Shown: piece after piece, positions 50,685 through 57,340 of the stretch
How the letters are laid out: every line of letters begins with the position of its first letter
How positions within the stretch are numbered: position 1 is the first letter of the stretch
NCBI GenBank assembly: GCA_903884945.1
Contig: CAISGR010000028.1
Location: 1 to 57,340 of the forward strand
Source of the DNA: an uncultured bacterium
Lineage (GTDB): Bacteria > Pseudomonadota > Alphaproteobacteria > Sphingomonadales > Sphingomonadaceae
Length of the DNA: 57,340 nucleotides
Direction: 5' to 3'
The notes under the pieces: model-generated
What the model was told of the DNA's origin: nothing
Seen by the model: only the letters and a program-made list of their open reading frames with translations
Databases searched by the model: none
Position numbers and translations under genes: made by a program

Positions 50685-50981
50685 TCAGCCCGAGGTCTTC
50701 GGCGTCGATGCCTTCGGGGGCGATTGCGGGATATGCTCAGCGACTTCGGACAGCAAATTGCCGCCAGTGGTCGCCATCTTGTATGAATTCCAGCGCAGCC
50801 CGATCGCGGTCAGCGCGGCGACGAGCGGCATCGACGGTGCCAGTATGGCGACGGCGAGCCCGGTGCCCAGGAAGGTTGCGACACCCGCACCGATATTGCC
50901 GGCGATCAGATTGCTCGCACCGGGCATCAACACTTCTCCGGCGACCATTGCCGTGTGTCCAAGCGTATCGTTTTGTGCCAT
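50685..50981 (-). CDS. Small glycine-rich membrane protein, function unknown
   Basis: 98 residues starting MAQNDTLGHTAMVAGEVLMP; AAAGGA lies eight bases upstream, favouring this ATG over 51029. One or two hydrophobic helices rich in Gly and Ala (NLIAGNIGAGVATFLGTGL, AVAILAPSMPLVAALTAIGL), then a short polar, Pro/Ser/Lys tail. I do not recognise it with certainty; small helical proteins of this kind occur near some natural-product genes. It lies between the phosphopantetheinyl transferase and the 15 kb synthase gene on the same strand, 201 bases before the latter, so it is probably transcribed with the NRPS genes. An export accessory or immunity role is speculation. Confidence 0.7.
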   Translation of the reverse strand: MAQNDTLGHTAMVAGEVLMPGASNLIAGNIGAGVATFLGTGLAVAILAPSMPLVAALTAIGLRWNSYKMATTGGNLLSEVAEHIPQSPPKASTPKTSG

Positions 50982-51048
50982 TTGTTGTCCTTTCCGGGGA
51001 ACCAACTTGCGCTGTATTTCGGCCGGCATCCTCTTTGGCGCCGTTCGA

Positions 51049-51077
51049 TAACAATATCACGGGCTTAGGGTCGGCAA
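51049..51077 (-). promoter_or_regulatory. Candidate sigma-70 promoter for the NRPS operon
   Basis: On the - strand, TTGCCG (51077-51072) and TGTTAT (51054-51049) are separated by 17 bases, in the AT-richest part of the gap between the phosphopantetheinyl transferase stop and the small membrane protein. The leader to the ATG would be about 60 bases. The match is partial. Confidence 0.35.
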
Positions 51078-51165
51078 TAGCGGGTGTTATAACCGGGGCG
51101 GCTATATTGGTCGCGCCGCCGCAAGAACTTTACCACCCCGGAAATTCTTGGCTTTTCGCTTGGGA

Positions 51166-51924
51166 TCAGGCCGAAAATCGGCGATGCATCAGGGGGGCGG
51201 CGGCAGGTTTTGCAACCAAAGCGGCGCTATATCCAGGCATGGGGTGCCACGCCCAGATCCGCCAGAATTGGCCTGCTCCAGGGTCGTCGGCATCTCGAAT
51301 CGGTTCCTCCGGCCGGCCCAGCAAGGCCCCGAACTCGATCAGCGTCGGGGATCGCATCAGCCCTTCGCCGCGCTCCTTCAGATAGGCCTCCTTGCGCGTC
51401 CAGGCGGCATGGAACAGGGCGAGCTTCTCCGCGCCCTCGCGCGCATCGAAGACGGCGCGCTCGGCCGGGCCGAGCACCAGGCCCGCCACCCCGTCCAGGT
51501 CCGCCATGGGGCGGATCTGCTCTACGTCCACCCCGATCGGGCCGGAACGGGTGACCGCGCACAGCGCGACCCCGGCCGAGTTCGAGACATTGAAGTGCAG
51601 GCCGCTGCGCTCTTGGGATAGGCCGAGTGCGGGCTTGCCATGCGCGCCGCTCCGCAGGACGACGTCCGCCGGCGACAGGCCGAGATAGCCGCCGAGAATC
51701 CGCCGCAACGCGCTGCGGCGCCGGATGAACAGGGCGCGGTCACGCTCGAAGACGAAGCTGGCGGCACGCGTGCGCTCGCCTTCGTCAAGCATCGCGGTTG
51801 CTTCGGGCGGAGCGGGTATCGCGTCGCTGAGCCCGATCGTCCAGACATGGATGTCGGCAGCCGTCAGCGGCGGTGTCGCTATCTCGCCGTCCAGCGGGCA
51901 CGCCATGCCTGGCTCTGCGATCAT
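51166..51924 (-). CDS. Sfp-type 4'-phosphopantetheinyl transferase
   Basis: 252 residues starting MIAEPGMACPLDG; GGGAG lies six bases upstream. Family motifs: LRSGAHGKPAL (P1-like), FNVSNSAGVALCAV, the metal-binding GPIGVDVEQIRP, and the WTRKEAYLKERGEGL helix. Family knowledge: moves the phosphopantetheine arm from CoA to the conserved Ser of carrier proteins. The locus encodes seven carriers (ACPs at the two + strand PKS proteins and the hybrid, plus four PCPs) that need this step, so it very likely serves the cluster. It is cytosolic. 184 bases separate it from the small membrane protein gene on the same strand. Confidence 0.95.
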   Translation of the reverse strand: MIAEPGMACPLDGEIATPPLTAADIHVWTIGLSDAIPAPPEATAMLDEGERTRAASFVFERDRALFIRRRSALRRILGGYLGLSPADVVLRSGAHGKPALGLSQERSGLHFNVSNSAGVALCAVTRSGPIGVDVEQIRPMADLDGVAGLVLGPAERAVFDAREGAEKLALFHAAWTRKEAYLKERGEGLMRSPTLIEFGALLGRPEEPIRDADDPGAGQFWRIWAWHPMPGYSAALVAKPAAAPLMHRRFSA

Positions 51925-51997
51925 GCGACTCCCGGTCCCTTCGCCGGCAGGCTGCCGGTCGGGGCAGGTTACGGCATTTTGCCGGATTGGCGATGGG

Positions 51998-52321
51998 TCA
52001 GTTGGATGCTGCCAGGCGCTCCAGAAAGCGCCTGGCGACCGAAGTGCGGATCGGCTTGCCGTCCCGCATCTTCACCCAGGTGTTCACGCTGATGCCGAAG
52101 GTGTCCATCACGCAGTCAGCGGTCTGGGCACGCAGGCGATGGCGCATCCGCTCGACCAGCGCCGGGTCGACATGGCTGAGGTCCGATCTGCCCGTCCGCT
52201 CGGCCGGGATGATCGCGCCGGCGGAATCGGGGCGGCGGGGCGCCCCGCCATCATGGTCCGAACGGCCGAATGCCGCCGATTGGGCCGCCGTCGCTGTCGG
52301 CTCGCCGTTCGCTGTCGTCAC
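51998..52321 (-). CDS. Small protein with possible helix-turn-helix, function unknown
   Basis: 107 residues from a GTG at 52321, with GGAGCGAAAGAG upstream. The first half is low-complexity. The second half, about 50-105, reads as three or four helices: DPALVERMRHRLR, ADCVMDTFGISVNTWVKM and IRTSVARRFLERL. The spacing GISVNTWVKMRDGKPI resembles the recognition helix of XRE-type regulators. It sits between the iron-sulfur pair (48 bases upstream) and the phosphopantetheinyl transferase, so it could regulate either. The DNA-binding call is inference from pattern only; the coding call is supported by position and helix pattern. Confidence 0.55.
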   Translation of the reverse strand: MTTANGEPTATAAQSAAFGRSDHDGGAPRRPDSAGAIIPAERTGRSDLSHVDPALVERMRHRLRAQTADCVMDTFGISVNTWVKMRDGKPIRTSVARRFLERLAASN

Positions 52322-52369
52322 TGCTCTTTCGCTCCACTCATGCGGTCTGCCTGCACCTGCGCGCCGGCA

Positions 52370-53053
52370 TCAGAACGTCTTCTTGCGCGCCTCTTCGATG
52401 ATCCGCTTCGCCCGTACCGGGTTGAAGATGCCACAGGAGCAGAATCGGCTCAGCGCTGCCGTCGCCTTGTCGGGAGAGAGGCGGTTCTCCTTGACCATGT
52501 CGATCATCTTCTTGGCGAGCGACTGGCTGATCATGCCGTGCCCGCACATCGTGGAGAGTGAGAGGACATGGCGGTTCGGTGCGTTGTCCTGGATGCCCTC
52601 GAACCCGAGCGAATAGCCGACGCTGTGGCGCGTGATCCCCGCTGCCTTGCAGCAGCCGAGGGCGTTGGCGATCGAGGACGAGATGTTGATGCTCAGCCCC
52701 AGGTCCTCCGCGACGATCCGCGTCACGAACGCCTCGGCATCCTCGCGTGTCGCGAACACGGCGGAAAAGGTCGTCGGTTCGCCGATCCCATCCAGCACCT
52801 TCTGGAAATCGGGCTTGATCGGGCGCCTGGCGAAATGCTCGATTGCGCGGCTGTGCTCGGTCGGGCGGGTGCCCCCGCCATGCATCGCATCGCCGATGTT
52901 GACCGGATTATATTCGAGCGCGATTTCCAGGAACCGCCTGAGCGCGGGCAACGGATCGCCCTGCTGCATGCCGCCCTTGGCTGGCAGCGCGAAGATCACA
53001 TAATCGTCGACGAAGCTTTCGGCCGTGCCGTAGCGATGAAGCGTATTGGTCAT
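52370..53053 (-). CDS. Cys-rich partner of ferredoxin-like protein, function unknown
   Basis: 227 residues starting MTNTLHRYGTAESFVDDYV. The ATG overlaps the stop of the iron-sulfur gene (ATGA), so the pair is translationally coupled. The N-terminal half has no motif I know (FALPAKGGMQQGDPLPALRR). The C-terminal half has clustered Cys: LGCCKAAG, STMCGHGMISQ and FCSCGIFNP, which could bind metal or a cluster. No signal peptide or membrane segment. The fixed pairing with a ferredoxin suggests one enzyme of two subunits acting in reduction, but I do not recognise the family and give no function. Confidence 0.8.
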   Translation of the reverse strand: MTNTLHRYGTAESFVDDYVIFALPAKGGMQQGDPLPALRRFLEIALEYNPVNIGDAMHGGGTRPTEHSRAIEHFARRPIKPDFQKVLDGIGEPTTFSAVFATREDAEAFVTRIVAEDLGLSINISSSIANALGCCKAAGITRHSVGYSLGFEGIQDNAPNRHVLSLSTMCGHGMISQSLAKKMIDMVKENRLSPDKATAALSRFCSCGIFNPVRAKRIIEEARKKTF

Positions 53054-53913
53054 GCTGCCACTGCGTCCTTTGCGGGTTCGGCCGATGCGGGCGCCTCGCG
53101 CAGAATCTCGCGGATCTGCGGCCGGCCCAGGCCGAGATTGGTCTTCGCGCGCTTCAGTGTATAGCCGAGCCGTTCGAGGATCGGCGCGACGACGCGTTCC
53201 TCCCCATCCTCGTCGCACCGCGTGCCGACGCCCAGCACCACGATCGTGTCGATCTTCTTTTCCACCGCCCACACGGTGCGGATGATCTCCTCGGTCCGCT
53301 CGACCGGAACCGCGATCTCCAGGATCGCGGAGAGGACTTTTTCGTTCAGGATGTCGTCGCGGATCTTGCCCGTGTCGACATCGCTCATCATCGCGGTCAC
53401 CGGATTCTTGGGCTGGATCTTCACGCCCAGGGCAGCGAGTGCCATGCTCATCTCCTGGATCTGGTGGAAGCGCACGCCGACGCCGGGCCGACCGAACTCG
53501 ATGGTGAAGCCTACCATTCCGATCCCTATCCGGTTCGAGATCTCGTTGGTCTTCACTTCCTCGGTGCCGCGCCCGGTCACGCCGGTCGATTCATGCGGTA
53601 CGCGCGGGTCGGAAAAGGCGCGGCGCACCACGCGCGGCCAGCTCAGTTCGTCGGGCTCGAGTGCGTCGGTCGGGCAAATGTCGGGATCGGGCTCGAAACG
53701 GAGCCACAGCTTGGACATCATGCGGCGCGTGAACCGCACCGTCCGGGGGGGGAGGTGCTCCTTGCTCAACCCGTTATAGCAGGCGTAGCATTCGACGCAC
53801 TCGTCGCTGTTCACCGTCGCCTTGCGCGTCACGGGATCGACGTAAATCGCCCCCATCGGACACGCATAGGTGCAGTTTCCGCACCCGACGCATTTGGACT
53901 CGCTGATCTTCAT
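53050..53913 (-). CDS. Ferredoxin-like 4Fe-4S protein with extra domain
   Basis: 287 residues starting MKISESKCVGCGNCTYACP; GGGAGG lies 11 bases upstream. The first cluster motif is CVGCGNCTYACP. The second starts CVECYACYNG but its last Cys (in DPDICPTDALEP) comes only after an insert of about 30 residues, an unusual spacing. From residue about 110 there is a separate alpha/beta region (IGIGMVGFTIEFGRPGVGVR, IDTIVVLGVGTRCDEDGE) without a motif I can name. Cytosolic. Family knowledge: two-cluster ferredoxin domains pass electrons to a fused or partner enzyme. Paired with the Cys-rich gene; the reaction is unknown. Confidence 0.85.
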   Translation of the reverse strand: MKISESKCVGCGNCTYACPMGAIYVDPVTRKATVNSDECVECYACYNGLSKEHLPPRTVRFTRRMMSKLWLRFEPDPDICPTDALEPDELSWPRVVRRAFSDPRVPHESTGVTGRGTEEVKTNEISNRIGIGMVGFTIEFGRPGVGVRFHQIQEMSMALAALGVKIQPKNPVTAMMSDVDTGKIRDDILNEKVLSAILEIAVPVERTEEIIRTVWAVEKKIDTIVVLGVGTRCDEDGEERVVAPILERLGYTLKRAKTNLGLGRPQIREILREAPASAEPAKDAVAA

Positions 53914-54045
53914 CTCGTGTCGAACCTCCCAGACGATCCCGACCGGGCAATGCCTCCCGCCGGGGTTGGCGGCCGCGAACTTGCAATGGCCGCTCCGGGC
54001 CCCGGCGACGGGAAGATCGTTCCCATCGGTCCGGCCCGAAGATAG

Positions 54046-54098
54046 TGCATACTAAAATAATATATTGTATGCATCACTTGATTGGCCATGACTGTCAA
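54046..54098 (-). promoter_or_regulatory. Promoter with overlapping inverted repeat (operator candidate)
   Basis: TGCATAC (54046-54052) and GTATGCA (54067-54073) form a perfect 7-base inverted repeat around an AT-rich core. On the - strand a perfect TTGACA lies at 54098-54093, about 20 bases upstream of the repeat, so a repressor on the repeat would cover the -10 region. No exact -10 at 17 bases; ATACAAT is within the repeat but further. The repeat style resembles GntR-family operators; the regulator is not in the window. Confidence 0.45.
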
Positions 54099-54144
54099 TG
54101 GCCTTGATGCCCCATCTCCCCATCTTCTGCGCTGAATCGCCTGC

Positions 54145-55458
54145 TTAGCGGGCCTGCGATTCCCCCCTGTAGAGCGGGCGCGACGCATCGATCCCGAGGA
54201 ACAGGACGGCGGCGACCAGCGAGAGCGCGGCCAGCACGAAGAAGGCCGGATTCCAGCCCGCATAGGTGACGATATAGCCCGTCGCGAAGGACGCGATGGC
54301 CCCGCCTATATTGCCGCAGGTGTTCATCACCGCTGATACAGATCCGGCATAGTTGCCGCCGATGTCGAGCGTCACCGCCCACGATACGCCGACCGTCAGC
54401 TCCAGCCCGAACACCGCGAGGCAGAACCAGCCCACGCTAACCATCGGCGCGGTGGAGAGTACGGCCAGCGGGATCGCCACCGTAGCGAACAGGAAGCCCG
54501 CTATGGCAACGAGCCGCCGGGCCAGCTTCAGGTTGCCCGATCCATGGGCGAGCCGATCGGAAATCCAGCCGCCCGCAACGTCGCCGGCGACGCCCGCCAT
54601 CAGCGGCAGGCTGGCATAAAGGCCCATCTTGGTGAGGTTGAAGCCATGGGCGTCCTTCAGATAGGTCGGAAACCAGGTGAGGAAGATGCCGATGCTGTAG
54701 GCATAGCAGAAATACATCGCCGACAGCGTCCAGATCTGCCCGTTGCCCAGCAGCTGCTTCCACGGGATCTTCGCCGTGCGGCTCGGGGGCGCCGCGGCGC
54801 CGAGCGCGTCGGTGATCAGCGCCAGTTCGGCTGCGTTGACGCGCGCATGTTCGGCGGGCTGATCGCGATAGAAGGTGAACCACAACGCCGCCCAGGCGAG
54901 GCCGACCAGCGCGAAGACGAAGAAGGGAGCGCGCCAGCCGAAATCGACGATCAGCAGCACCACGAACACCGGCGTGATCGCCCCGCCGAGCCGCGCGCCG
55001 GCATGCGTGACGCCCTGCGCGAAGCCGCGTTCCTGCGGCAGCATCCAGCGCGACAGGGATCGGGTGGCGATCGGAAAGGCACCCGCCTCGCCGGCGCCGA
55101 ACAGTGCGCGGCAGACCAGCATTGATCCGGCTGACCAGGTCAGCGCGGTGAGCGCGGTAAAGCTCGACCACCACACGACGATCCAGGTCAGCGCCCGGCG
55201 CGGCCCGAACCGATCGCCGAGCCACCCGCCCGGGAGCTGGAACAGGGCATAGGTGATCTGGAAGGTGCTGAAGATCCAGCCCATCGTGATTGCGGAGAAG
55301 CCGAATTCCTTCTGGATCGATGGCGCCGCGGTGGAGATCACCACCCGGTCCATATAGGTGATCATGTACGCCGCGACCGTCAGCCAGAGCACGGCATGCC
55401 GCACCCGGGTCGGCCGCCGTGCTGATGCGGTCTGGTTGTCATTGGCCGAAACGGTCAT
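54145..55458 (-). CDS. MFS transporter, anion:cation symporter (ACS) type
   Basis: 437 residues starting MTVSANDNQTASARRPTRVR; the ATG overlaps the amidohydrolase stop (ATGA). Twelve membrane segments are visible. The MFS loop motif is GGWLGDRFGPRRAL, and the N-terminal YMITYMDRVVISTAAPSIQKE with GEAGAFP is typical of the ACS family. Family knowledge: these import organic anions such as hexuronates, phthalates or glucarate with protons. In the operon it follows a FAH-fold enzyme and an amidohydrolase, so it probably takes up their substrate or precursor; the compound cannot be named. Confidence 0.92.
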   Translation of the reverse strand: MTVSANDNQTASARRPTRVRHAVLWLTVAAYMITYMDRVVISTAAPSIQKEFGFSAITMGWIFSTFQITYALFQLPGGWLGDRFGPRRALTWIVVWWSSFTALTALTWSAGSMLVCRALFGAGEAGAFPIATRSLSRWMLPQERGFAQGVTHAGARLGGAITPVFVVLLIVDFGWRAPFFVFALVGLAWAALWFTFYRDQPAEHARVNAAELALITDALGAAAPPSRTAKIPWKQLLGNGQIWTLSAMYFCYAYSIGIFLTWFPTYLKDAHGFNLTKMGLYASLPLMAGVAGDVAGGWISDRLAHGSGNLKLARRLVAIAGFLFATVAIPLAVLSTAPMVSVGWFCLAVFGLELTVGVSWAVTLDIGGNYAGSVSAVMNTCGNIGGAIASFATGYIVTYAGWNPAFFVLAALSLVAAVLFLGIDASRPLYRGESQAR

Positions 55459-56825
55459 GGGGCGACCGACTTCACCCTGCGGCCGCCGATATAGACCGCG
55501 TCTATCTTGCGGGTGTTCCGGATGTCCCGCAGCGGATCGGCGTCGAGCACGACGAAATCGGCCCATTTCGAGCGCTCGAGCGTGCCGATGTCCTTCGCGC
55601 CGAGGATCTCCGCGCCATAGGCGGTCGCCGCCTGGATCACCTGGCCCGGCGTGAAGCCGTCCTTGACCAGCAGTTCCATTTCCCAATGACCCGAATAGCC
55701 CGCGACGCGCCCCGGAGGCCCCGAATCGGTGCCGACGCCCCAGCGGATGCCGGCCGCGCCCTCGCGCTTCATGTTGCCCATCGCCGTCTCGAAGAAGCTC
55801 GGCAGCCTGGGATAGGCAGGGGCGGCGGCGACGCTGCGCTGCCGCTCGGGGCTGGCAAGCTGCCTGAGCGCCTCGGGCGAAAGCGATTGCTTGAAGAAGG
55901 GATCGCTGAGTTGCGGCGCCGGCTTGGCATAGGCGAACATCGCCGCCTCGCGGCTCAGCGTCCCCGCGACCTGGACGATACCCTTTTGCTTCATCAGTGC
56001 AATGAGCTCATCGTCGATCGGTGCGTCGCGGACGCTGTGGACGAAGCCGTCGATGCCCTGTTGCGCGAGGCGCTTGGCGTCTTCGAGGTAGAAGATATGC
56101 GCAAATGCCTTGAGCCCGTTGCGATGGGCCGCGTCGATCACCGCCTGGCTCACCTCGGGCGGCATCTTGGGCATGGTGCCAAGCTCGTCGTCGAGCCAGA
56201 ACTTGATGTAGTCCGCGCCCTTGGCAGCCTGGGCGTCGACCTCGATCGCTGCCTCCTTCGCATTGGCGACCGGGCGGTTGATCCCGGGCAGGCCGCCATA
56301 GCCGCCGCGGAACACGATGCCCTGCCCAGCCGTGTAGAGGCGGGTCAGCGTGGGGCGGTCGGCGCGCTCGGCGTTGCGCACGGTGAAGACCGAATCCTTG
56401 TCGGTTCCCATCACCGCCACGGCGGTGAAGCCATAGGCGGCATAGGTCTTCAGGTCGTTTTCGACATTCTCGCGCGTGTAGAAGCGCTCGTCCTGCGTCA
56501 GGTCGTGGAGATTGCCGATATGGATATGCGTGTCGATCAGGCCGGGAATAACATATTTGCCGGCCAGGTCGACCGTGTCGCCCGCAGGGGCCCGGGCCGC
56601 CGGGCCGACCCAGATGATGCGCCCGTCAATCACCACCATCGCGGACGCCGGCAACTCCGGGCCGCCGCGCCCGTCGATCAGCGTGAAGTTTGTGAAGGTC
56701 ACGGTCTCGGCAGATGCCGGAAGCGCGGCGGTGAGGCCGAACGCGCTCATCGCCGTGGCCACAAGGTGTCCCCGCCTCTTCACGGCACCGATACCGGAAC
56801 GAAAAACGGCATTTCCCACAGTCAC
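55455..56825 (-). CDS. Exported metal-dependent amidohydrolase
   Basis: 456 residues starting MTVGNAVFRSGIGAVKRRG, with a signal peptide (hydrophobic VATAMSAFGLTAALPASAE, cut near ASA). The amidohydrolase barrel shows the HxH metal motif GLIDTHIHIG, a Lys in DYIKFWLDD, His in FAHIFY, His in GFVHSVRD, and the terminal Asp in GVGTDSGPP. The C-terminal DADPLRDIRNTRKIDAVYIGG closes the composite beta domain. Family knowledge: imidazolonepropionase-like enzymes hydrolyse C-N or C-O bonds with one or two metals. Export to the periplasm is unusual for simple ring-opening and suggests action before uptake by the MFS protein. Substrate unknown. Confidence 0.9.
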   Translation of the reverse strand: MTVGNAVFRSGIGAVKRRGHLVATAMSAFGLTAALPASAETVTFTNFTLIDGRGGPELPASAMVVIDGRIIWVGPAARAPAGDTVDLAGKYVIPGLIDTHIHIGNLHDLTQDERFYTRENVENDLKTYAAYGFTAVAVMGTDKDSVFTVRNAERADRPTLTRLYTAGQGIVFRGGYGGLPGINRPVANAKEAAIEVDAQAAKGADYIKFWLDDELGTMPKMPPEVSQAVIDAAHRNGLKAFAHIFYLEDAKRLAQQGIDGFVHSVRDAPIDDELIALMKQKGIVQVAGTLSREAAMFAYAKPAPQLSDPFFKQSLSPEALRQLASPERQRSVAAAPAYPRLPSFFETAMGNMKREGAAGIRWGVGTDSGPPGRVAGYSGHWEMELLVKDGFTPGQVIQAATAYGAEILGAKDIGTLERSKWADFVVLDADPLRDIRNTRKIDAVYIGGRRVKSVAP

Positions 56826-56894
56826 TCTCCTGGTTGGACCGCTCCGTCGTGGCGGATCGGCTCTGGCCGGCAGTCCCGGTCGGCAATTCGGTCG

Positions 56895-57340
56895 TCAGGC
56901 CCGGCGCGCGAGATCGCGCATCAGCGCCGCAATGCCATAGGTCCAGGGCGGTGCGTCCTCGCAATGGCAGACCTTGTTGGTCAGCGTGCCGAGGCTGGGG
57001 GTCGACACGGTCACCACGTCGCCGATCCTGTGGGTGAAGCCACGCCCCGGTTCGCCGCGGTCCTCGCCGGGTGCGAACATGGTGCCGAGAAACAGCACGA
57101 AACCGTCGGGATATTGGTGGCTCCTGCCCACCGTCTGGCCGAGCAGGTCGAGCGGGTCGCGGCTGATCAGCCGCATGCTGGATCTGCCTTCGAGCCGGTA
57201 ATCGTCCGCGCCCTCGATCGTGAGTGACACCTCGGCGGCGCGCACATCGTCGATCGTGAAGCGGTCGTCGAACAGCCGGATGAAGGGACCGAGCGCGCAG
57301 GATGCATTATTGTCTTTGGCCTTGCCGAGCAGCAGGGCGC
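56895..57340 (-). CDS. FAH family protein, partial (start outside window)
   Basis: The frame is open from 57340 and ends at 56895, so only the C-terminal 148 residues or so are visible. GKAKDNNASCALGPFIRLFD, RDPLDLLGQTVGRSHQYPDG, FLGTMFAPGEDRGEPGRGFTH and PPWTYGIAALMRDLA are typical of the longer FAH-fold branch that acts on sugar-acid or aromatic ring-fission products. It precedes the amidohydrolase by 69 bases on the same strand and is likely in one operon with it and the MFS transporter. It differs clearly from the 14649-15518 FAH protein. Confidence 0.85.
   Translation of the reverse strand, partial: ALLLGKAKDNNASCALGPFIRLFDDRFTIDDVRAAEVSLTIEGADDYRLEGRSSMRLISRDPLDLLGQTVGRSHQYPDGFVLFLGTMFAPGEDRGEPGRGFTHRIGDVVTVSTPSLGTLTNKVCHCEDAPPWTYGIAALMRDLARRA

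Noticed and set aside
53910..54263. Open frame on the - strand leading into the iron-sulfur start (stop overlaps its ATG)
   Set aside because: Low-complexity Pro/Ser/Arg sequence without motif or ribosome site; the overlap is probably chance, though a leader peptide is not excluded.

Overview
This is a GC-rich stretch with short gene-to-gene overlaps and many divergent or convergent operons. The protein flavour resembles a Sphingomonas-type alphaproteobacterium, but that is inferred from gene content, not from a marker gene. I see no rRNA, tRNA, CRISPR array or insertion sequence.

Region 1 (1-14268) is a stress or low-energy accessory island. It holds a truncated phosphoenolpyruvate synthase, a small membrane protein, a Nudix hydrolase, an AI-2E-type permease, two tandem-domain universal stress proteins, a lipoprotein, an erythromycin-esterase-like protein, a dienelactone-hydrolase-like protein, a phosphoribosyltransferase, a flavodoxin-fold NAD(P)H oxidoreductase, a cation P-type ATPase and a GH130 phosphorylase-like enzyme. 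A recurring imperfect dyad (TNCG-N8-CGNA) lies upstream of most transcription units here and may be a shared operator. A fumarylacetoacetate-hydrolase-fold enzyme (14649-15518) separates this island from the next region.

Region 2 (15946-51924) is a hybrid PKS/NRPS biosynthetic locus in two converging operons. The + operon encodes a KS-ACP protein whose acyltransferase has been lost, a fully reducing PKS module (KS-AT-DH-ER-KR-ACP), a cyclic-peptide-type ABC exporter and an SPFH/band-7 protein. The - operon starts with a Sfp-type phosphopantetheinyl transferase and a small glycine-rich membrane protein. A 5132-residue KS-AT-ACP-aminotransferase-C-A-PCP-E-C-A-PCP-C-A-PCP protein, a C-A-PCP-E protein, an exported SxxK serine hydrolase and an AsnB-type amidotransferase follow. 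The adenylation codes I read are Thr (epimerised), one unassigned, Phe and Tyr. The predicted product is therefore a beta-amino-acyl tetrapeptide, probably a lipopeptide. No thioesterase, reductase or fatty-acyl-AMP ligase is present in the window. The last E domain has lost its expected catalytic glutamate, so chain start and chain release are both unexplained.

Region 3 (51998-57340) has a small putative DNA-binding protein, a ferredoxin-like iron-sulfur protein coupled to a Cys-rich partner, and a catabolic-looking operon (FAH-fold enzyme, exported amidohydrolase, MFS transporter). An AT-rich inverted repeat overlaps the likely promoter of the iron-sulfur pair.
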